Under the pieces are notes generated by a model. That model did not search any database. It worked only from the letters and a program-made list of their open reading frames with translations, and had not been told where the DNA came from. Shown piece after piece: positions 15,301 to 18,056 of a stretch of DNA of 18,056 nucleotides. Source of the DNA: CAYVQF01 sp964454015 (GTDB taxonomy: Bacteria > Myxococcota_A > Bradymonadia > UBA4248); contig CAYVQF010000082.1 in assembly GCA_964454015.1 (NCBI GenBank), forward strand, positions 1-18,056, in the 5' to 3' direction. The translations under genes were made by a program, and so were the position numbers. Positions within the stretch are counted from its first letter, which is position 1. Every line of letters begins with the position of its first letter.

Positions 15301-16291
15301 CTCGGTCTGTTTTGCCGACGATTTCCTCTGGTGTTCTCCCGACATGTCGCGCGAACTCCCGGTTGCAGCCCAGGTACACCCCCTCTTTGGTCTTGAAGAA
15401 GATGAGATCTGGGATGCTGTCGAGCAGCGAGGTCACCAGCGCGAGATGGTAGCGCAGCGCTTCTTCGGCATGCTTGCGCTGGGTGATGTCGGTGAACACC
15501 GTGGAAAAAAAGCCCGCCTTGGGGCTGCCCGCGGAAACGTGCAGGTGCTTCTGCAGGGGTTCGAACCATGCATCGAAGTCGGCGGGTTCGCCCGTTTCGG
15601 CCACCCGGCAGTAAAGATCGAGAAACGGGGCCTGTCCGAGGCCGTAGAGCGTCGAGGCCAGGGCGCCAACGGCTTCTTCGCGGCGGATGCCAGTGATGCG
15701 TTCATAGGCGGGGTTGATATCCAGGATTCGATAGTCCACTGTGCGGCCGTCGGCGTAAACGAGCTCGTGCACACACCATCCTGACGCCATGTTTTGGAAG
15801 AGGGATCGATACCTGAATTCGCTGTCGTAGAGTCTCTGGGTGCGCTCGGCGACCATGGCCTCCAGACGCGTCGCTTCTTGGCGCTGGCTCCGGTTGGCCG
15901 TCTTGAGCTTGGTCAAGGTGCGGATCTGCGCCGTCACTTCGCTGCGGTCCACGGGCATAGCCAGAAAGGCGTCGGCGCCGGCCTCTAGGGCCTGCAGCCG
16001 GGCAGTGGCGCCCGTCGCGAGACCCGTGAGCAAGAGCACGGGGATATCCTCGAGCCGCGCATCGGCCTTGAGGCGGCGGCACACTTCGACGCCGTTCGAG
16101 CTGGGCGTGGTGATGTCGAGAAGGATCACATCCGGGTCTTCGGCGACGGCCAGCGCGAGGCCGGCAGCGCTGTCGGCGGCCATCAGCACTCGGCCGTGAG
16201 GGTAGGCAGCCTGCACCGTGGCGACCAGGGCGCTCAGGTTCTCTGCCTTGGCGTCGATGACCAAGAGCTTGATGGCGTCAGGTTGTCCCAT
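12365..16291 (-). CDS. Multi-sensor hybrid histidine kinase, N-terminal part (REC-PAS-PAS-GAF-PAS-PocR-PAS-PAS-HisKA)
   Basis: This 1308-aa product carries the sensing half of a soluble hybrid kinase; I see no membrane segment. Domains in order: receiver (8-125, Asp59 in VILLDI, but Met112 replaces the conserved Lys and Ala14 one acidic-pocket residue), PAS (155-280), PAS (283-400), GAF (410-595), PAS (605-720), a PocR-type ligand domain (745-915, Cys-rich, ending near NVFLGQFF), PAS (935-1058), PAS (1068-1175, with Cys1109, Cys1120 and Cys1123), then HisKA with His1206 in GGVAHDFNNLL. Repeated DITERK motifs close most PAS units. It stops at TAA 12367, so the HATPase is missing from this product and it could not autophosphorylate alone. 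The ATG at 16291 has GAGGTG upstream; the open frame to 16615 shows no homology. The gene converges on pdxA. Confidence 0.88.
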   Translation of the reverse strand: MGQPDAIKLLVIDAKAENLSALVATVQAAYPHGRVLMAADSAAGLALAVAEDPDVILLDITTPSSNGVEVCRRLKADARLEDIPVLLLTGLATGATARLQALEAGADAFLAMPVDRSEVTAQIRTLTKLKTANRSQRQEATRLEAMVAERTQRLYDSEFRYRSLFQNMASGWCVHELVYADGRTVDYRILDINPAYERITGIRREEAVGALASTLYGLGQAPFLDLYCRVAETGEPADFDAWFEPLQKHLHVSAGSPKAGFFSTVFTDITQRKHAEEALRYHLALVTSLLDSIPDLIFFKTKEGVYLGCNREFARHVGRTPEEIVGKTDRDLYDEASASAFSTNDRLMLDQESPRRNEEWVDYHDGRRILLDTLKAPLVTPSGEIIGLLGVSRDITERKQAEVYAKLGREILEILSQPAELEALLSEIVIAIKDAIAFDAVGIRLQQGDDYPYVAQEGFSDAFLEQENSLVQRRMDGGLCRDDNGKVLLECTCGLIISGETDPSNPIFTPGGSAWTNDAFPLLNLPPDLDPRAHPRNTCIHQGYASIALAPIRAKGVAIGLIQINDRQPGRLSLAMVEMLEQLGERIGEALLRKQAEETLKASQELLAETERVGKVGGWSFNIDTLAQTWTDEVYRIHELEISPNPSVKRGLEYYTEASRPLIEEAVHRAMVCGDDFDLELEIITAKGNRRAVKTIGRADLQKRRIYGFFQDITERKRAEEALRTSEAAVRKKLQSIVDPEGDIGALALSDIIDTHIMQSMMEAHYQATGMLGAVLDLSGKVLVACGWQDICTKFHRCHPDTLSNCLESDTLLTQGVAPGTFKAYRCKNLMWDVVTPLMLGERHVGNVFLGQFFYDDEVPDRERFRAQAQRHGFDEEAYLAALDRVPRFSREAVEAGISFYAKLAKVVATLSYNALTQARMLAQHRQAEEALRKSETLFRKVFETLPVGLWIADQHGKLKRGNPAGIAIWGAEPNVAQEQYGVFTARRLPSGEAIAPHDWALAHTVNRGVTIVDELLEIDAFDGQKRIILNHTAPVLDDQGQIFAAIVVNQDITDQFRATQALERERTQFFKLLESLPGFICLQAPDYSVRYANQHFIEIFGDHRGRPCYQFMLGRDQACTPCPAFEVFQSKQPQTREWSHALTGRTYLIHKFPFVDTDDTLLVLKYGVDITERKEAEAQRAKLEERLRISQKMEAVGSLAGGVAHDFNNLLSVILSYTRFAMEGLSDGDPIKDDLQEVKEAGERAATLTRQLLAFSRKQILQPKILNLNQVIAGIEKMLRRLIGEDIEIVQVLAPDLGTVHADAGQI

Positions 16292-16891
16292 GGTGCACCT
16301 CGGAGAACGATTTCTTTTGCATTCCCGGGTCATTGGCTCTGGCGACACGGTCGGCGCAGGGGTATGTCTCGCGCCAGGGCCAGCTTTTGCCTCGGTTGAA
16401 CTCCCGGGGCGCGCCGCCTCGGGTGCGCCTAAACATGGCTCGCCTGTCGGCACCAGGGAAGGTGGCGACGCCACTGTTCGCGTAGACATCCAAGTGACGA
16501 GGCATCGAACAGTCCCTTCGCCAGCAGGATCGCTCTGGCTCGTGTAGGGTGGTGCGCTGGTAGTCCCAGGAAGCCACAGGTAAGCGTGCGCCACCAGCCA
16601 CCTGGCGGTGCGCAAGCGTGGAGCGGTACAGCAGGATGAGAAGTTACGGCGAAAGGGCGCAAAAGAGAAGGGGTGGCGGAGTTGGTGTCGCGGTCCTGGG
16701 CTTCTCAGGGGGCGTCCTTATGACGGTCAAATGGAGGACGGGAAAAATGGTCCTGCCTGGCTTCTTCTCCTGCCGGAAAATTGCGCGATCTCCAGGAAAG
16801 ACCTTTTGCAAGTGGCTCGGCCACCAGCGGTGGGCGGTGTTAAGGCCGCGGGTGCGGTCATCGGCTCAGAGGCGCAGACGCAGCGAGTGAG
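16292..16891. other. 600-base gene-free region upstream of the kinase
   Basis: Several short frames exist on both strands (for example 16608-16895 plus and 16618-16890 plus) but they are Arg/Gly-rich, overlap one another and show no family motif. The region must contain the kinase promoter if the gene is not cotranscribed with the GGDEF gene, but I cannot see clear -35/-10 boxes. It holds one long hairpin, listed separately. I did not recognise a riboswitch or small RNA. Confidence 0.5.
16586..16613. repeat. Long imperfect hairpin between the GGDEF and kinase genes
   Basis: GTGCGCCACCAG (16586-16597) can pair with CTGGCGGTGCGC (16602-16613) over a CCAC loop: eleven of twelve positions pair, two as G-T wobbles, with one A-C mismatch. 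It lies about 295 bases upstream of the kinase start. It lacks a T-tract on the minus strand and may be a terminator-like or REP-like element. Confidence 0.35.
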
Positions 16892-17821
16892 CTAGGGCGC
16901 CTCAGCGTCCTCTGCCGGCCAGGTCAGGTAGAGGATGGTGCCGCGCCCCTGTGACTTGCCGCGGTACATCAGATCGTCTGCGATTTGCACGGCCGCATCC
17001 ACATCGGGCGGCGGTTGGACAAAGGTGACGGCGCCGAAGGTGGCCCCGACGCCCCAACGTTCGCCAGCTTCACGGGCCAAAGAGGCAGAGATCCGCCCGA
17101 GCGTCGTGCGCGCGCCAGCGGCGTCGGCTGTCGCCAACAAGATGCCGAACTCGTCGCCGCCGAGGCGAGCGACGAGGTCGTTGGCGCGGAGGTCCCGTTC
17201 CATGGCTTGGGCCACGGCGCGCAAGAGCGCGTCACCTTCGGAGTGACCGTGGGTGTCATTGACCGATTTGAAGCGATCGAGATCCGTATAGGCCAGGGTG
17301 AAAGGGCGGCCGTCCCGTTGCGCCTGTGCGATGGCTTGGGCGACGCGCTCGGAGAAGACGCGCACGTTGGCGATGCCTGTCAACGCGTCGCGGCGCGAGA
17401 GTTCCCGTTCCCGCACGTGGGCGGCTCTCACGATTTGAACCAGCTCGTTGATGGCCAAAAAGAAGAGGAGCCGCACCCCGCTATTCCAGACGGGAATCCA
17501 CGCAGCAGAGTAGAGGCGCTCGACCACCTCCAGATAGCCCCAGACCGCTGCGCCGGCGACGGCTGTCACGCGTCCCGTGCTCCGTGAGATGAAGACGCCC
17601 GCGAAGAGCACCGGGATGAGGTAAAACACCGAGAAGCTGAGCTCGCCACCCGTGATCTCGTCAATGAGCGCCACGAGTCCCAGGAGCAGGATACAGGCGA
17701 CGCCTCTCAACCACAGGGGGGCTGCCGCGACGCGCACGGCGAGTGAGACGGCACCACGGTGGCTAGGCGGCTCATGGGGTGAGGAGTGATCACCCGGGCT
17801 CTGGGAAGCGACCTCTGACAA
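16892..17821 (-). CDS. Membrane-bound diguanylate cyclase (GGDEF) with inhibitory I-site
   Basis: This 309-aa protein makes cyclic di-GMP from two GTP at the inner membrane. After a short polar N-terminus, residues about 35-150 contain roughly four hydrophobic segments (around ACILLLGLVALID, VFYLIPVLFAGVF, AVAGAAVWGY and RLLFFLAINELVQIV), forming a small membrane sensor region. The GGDEF domain follows: RRDALTGIANVRVF, metal-binding YTDLDRFKSVNDTHGH, and RLGGDEF with the motif at 221-225 (bases 17147-17161). RAND (212-215) five residues ahead is the inhibitory site, so product feedback is expected. No EAL domain is present. I chose TTG 17821 because a perfect AAGGAGG lies 7 bases upstream; the frame is open to the window's right edge, but that extension has no recognisable content. 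The kinase lies 600 bases downstream on the same strand. Confidence 0.85.
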   Translation of the reverse strand: MSEVASQSPGDHSSPHEPPSHRGAVSLAVRVAAAPLWLRGVACILLLGLVALIDEITGGELSFSVFYLIPVLFAGVFISRSTGRVTAVAGAAVWGYLEVVERLYSAAWIPVWNSGVRLLFFLAINELVQIVRAAHVRERELSRRDALTGIANVRVFSERVAQAIAQAQRDGRPFTLAYTDLDRFKSVNDTHGHSEGDALLRAVAQAMERDLRANDLVARLGGDEFGILLATADAAGARTTLGRISASLAREAGERWGVGATFGAVTFVQPPPDVDAAVQIADDLMYRGKSQGRGTILYLTWPAEDAEAP

Positions 17822-17828
17822 CGCGAAA

Positions 17829-17835
17829 CCTCCTT
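17829..17835 (-). promoter_or_regulatory. Strong Shine-Dalgarno site fixing a TTG start for the GGDEF gene
   Basis: On the minus strand AAGGAGG is followed by seven bases and then TTG. It is the best ribosome site in the window and is the reason for assigning the rare TTG start codon. Confidence 0.8.
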
Positions 17836-17862
17836 GGCTGCGGCGGTGGCGATGCCCCAAAT

Positions 17863-17883
17863 CGACGAGGCCGCGCCTCGTCG
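17863..17883. repeat. Perfect 9-bp hairpin upstream of the GGDEF gene
   Basis: CGACGAGGC (17863-17871) and GCCTCGTCG (17875-17883) pair perfectly over a CGC loop, 41 bases before the TTG start. On the minus strand it is followed by ATTTGGGG, a weak T-run, so it could terminate an upstream minus-strand gene lying outside the window, or be a leader hairpin. Confidence 0.45.
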
Positions 17884-18056
17884 CTTCTACCCTGCGCGGT
17901 GGATCGCCTGCAAGCGGCCATAACATTGGGGATAAGACCGGATGCTGCTTGACGGCGCGCCGACCACGCGCTTGCTGGATTGGTTGGTCGACCAAGAACC
18001 CGCCTAGGAGCGTGTAGATCAATGGACAAGCCCCAGCGATCAGCAGCGCCAGCATG

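Larger units (their letters stand above)
17822..18056. other. Right-edge sequence with no supported gene
   Basis: A minus-strand frame runs from an ATG at 18055 straight into the GGDEF gene, but the extra 78 residues show no homology, have a second, better start downstream and cross the 9-bp hairpin. I treat it as non-coding leader and intergenic sequence. A partial gene entering from the right edge cannot be excluded. Confidence 0.45.

Noticed and set aside
15555..15575. tRNA-like TpsiC-loop sequence GGTTCGAACC
   Set aside because: It lies inside the kinase reading frame and no acceptor or anticodon stem surrounds it.
12077..15784. Long plus-strand open frames opposite the kinase (12077-13480, 13517-14914, 14951-15784)
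   Set aside because: They are antisense to clear PAS, GAF, PocR and HisKA coding sequence, show no family motifs and arise from GC-rich codon bias.
16292..16615. 108-residue N-terminal extension of the kinase
   Set aside because: No homology and no signal peptide or membrane segment; ATG 16291 has a good ribosome site directly before a receiver domain.
16292..16891. Cyclic-di-GMP riboswitch or other structured RNA near the GGDEF gene
   Set aside because: I could not match the conserved core of GEMM riboswitches; only a simple hairpin is present.
16608..16895. Small plus-strand gene (95 codons) between the kinase and GGDEF genes
   Set aside because: Arg/Gly-rich, overlaps another frame of equal quality and has no family features.

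Overview
The window comes from a GC-rich bacterium. The genes use GC-rich codons and Shine-Dalgarno starts of the GGAG type. Two predicted lipoproteins, one with a long Asp-rich linker after the lipobox cysteine, and a very large multi-PAS hybrid histidine kinase suggest a myxobacteria-like or other deltaproteobacterial lineage. That placement is inference; no rRNA or other marker gene is present.

Layout. (1) Bases 1-5190, minus strand: a tightly packed type III-B CRISPR (Cmr) effector operon transcribed toward the left edge in the order cmr2/cas10, cmr3, cmr1, cmr4. Two junctions are 4-base ATGA overlaps. The operon probably continues past base 1, because cmr5, cmr6, a CRISPR array, adaptation genes and any cyclic-oligoadenylate effector are all absent from the window. 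Cas10 keeps the GGDD cyclase motif but has no recognisable N-terminal HD nuclease domain, and Cmr4 keeps the catalytic Asp26. (2) Bases 5191-5673: a gene-free divergent promoter region. (3) 5674-7245, plus: a lipid-anchored clan GH-A-like glycoside hydrolase. (4) 7360-7809, minus: a 5'(3')-deoxyribonucleotidase. (5) 8219-11439, plus: a rhodanese-like lipoprotein without its catalytic cysteine, a PP2C-like protein without a key metal-binding aspartate, and pdxA. (6) 11588-16291, minus: a multi-sensor hybrid histidine kinase (REC, PAS, PAS, GAF, PAS, PocR, PAS, PAS, HisKA, HATPase, REC) cut by one in-frame TAA between HisKA and HATPase. (7) 16892-17821, minus: a membrane-bound GGDEF diguanylate cyclase with an inhibitory site, starting at TTG behind a perfect AAGGAGG.

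How the genes work together. The Cmr proteins form one RNA-guided interference complex: Cmr4 backbone cutting target RNA, Cmr3 holding the crRNA 5' region, Cmr1 near the 3' end, Cas10 making second messenger. The other genes look like ordinary chromosomal neighbours with no evident link to CRISPR. The kinase and the GGDEF protein are both signalling genes on the same strand but are separated by 600 bases, so a shared operon is not supported. I did not find a clearly new system. The most unusual observations are the split kinase, the adjacent pair of degenerate enzyme-like proteins, and several unexplained inverted repeats.
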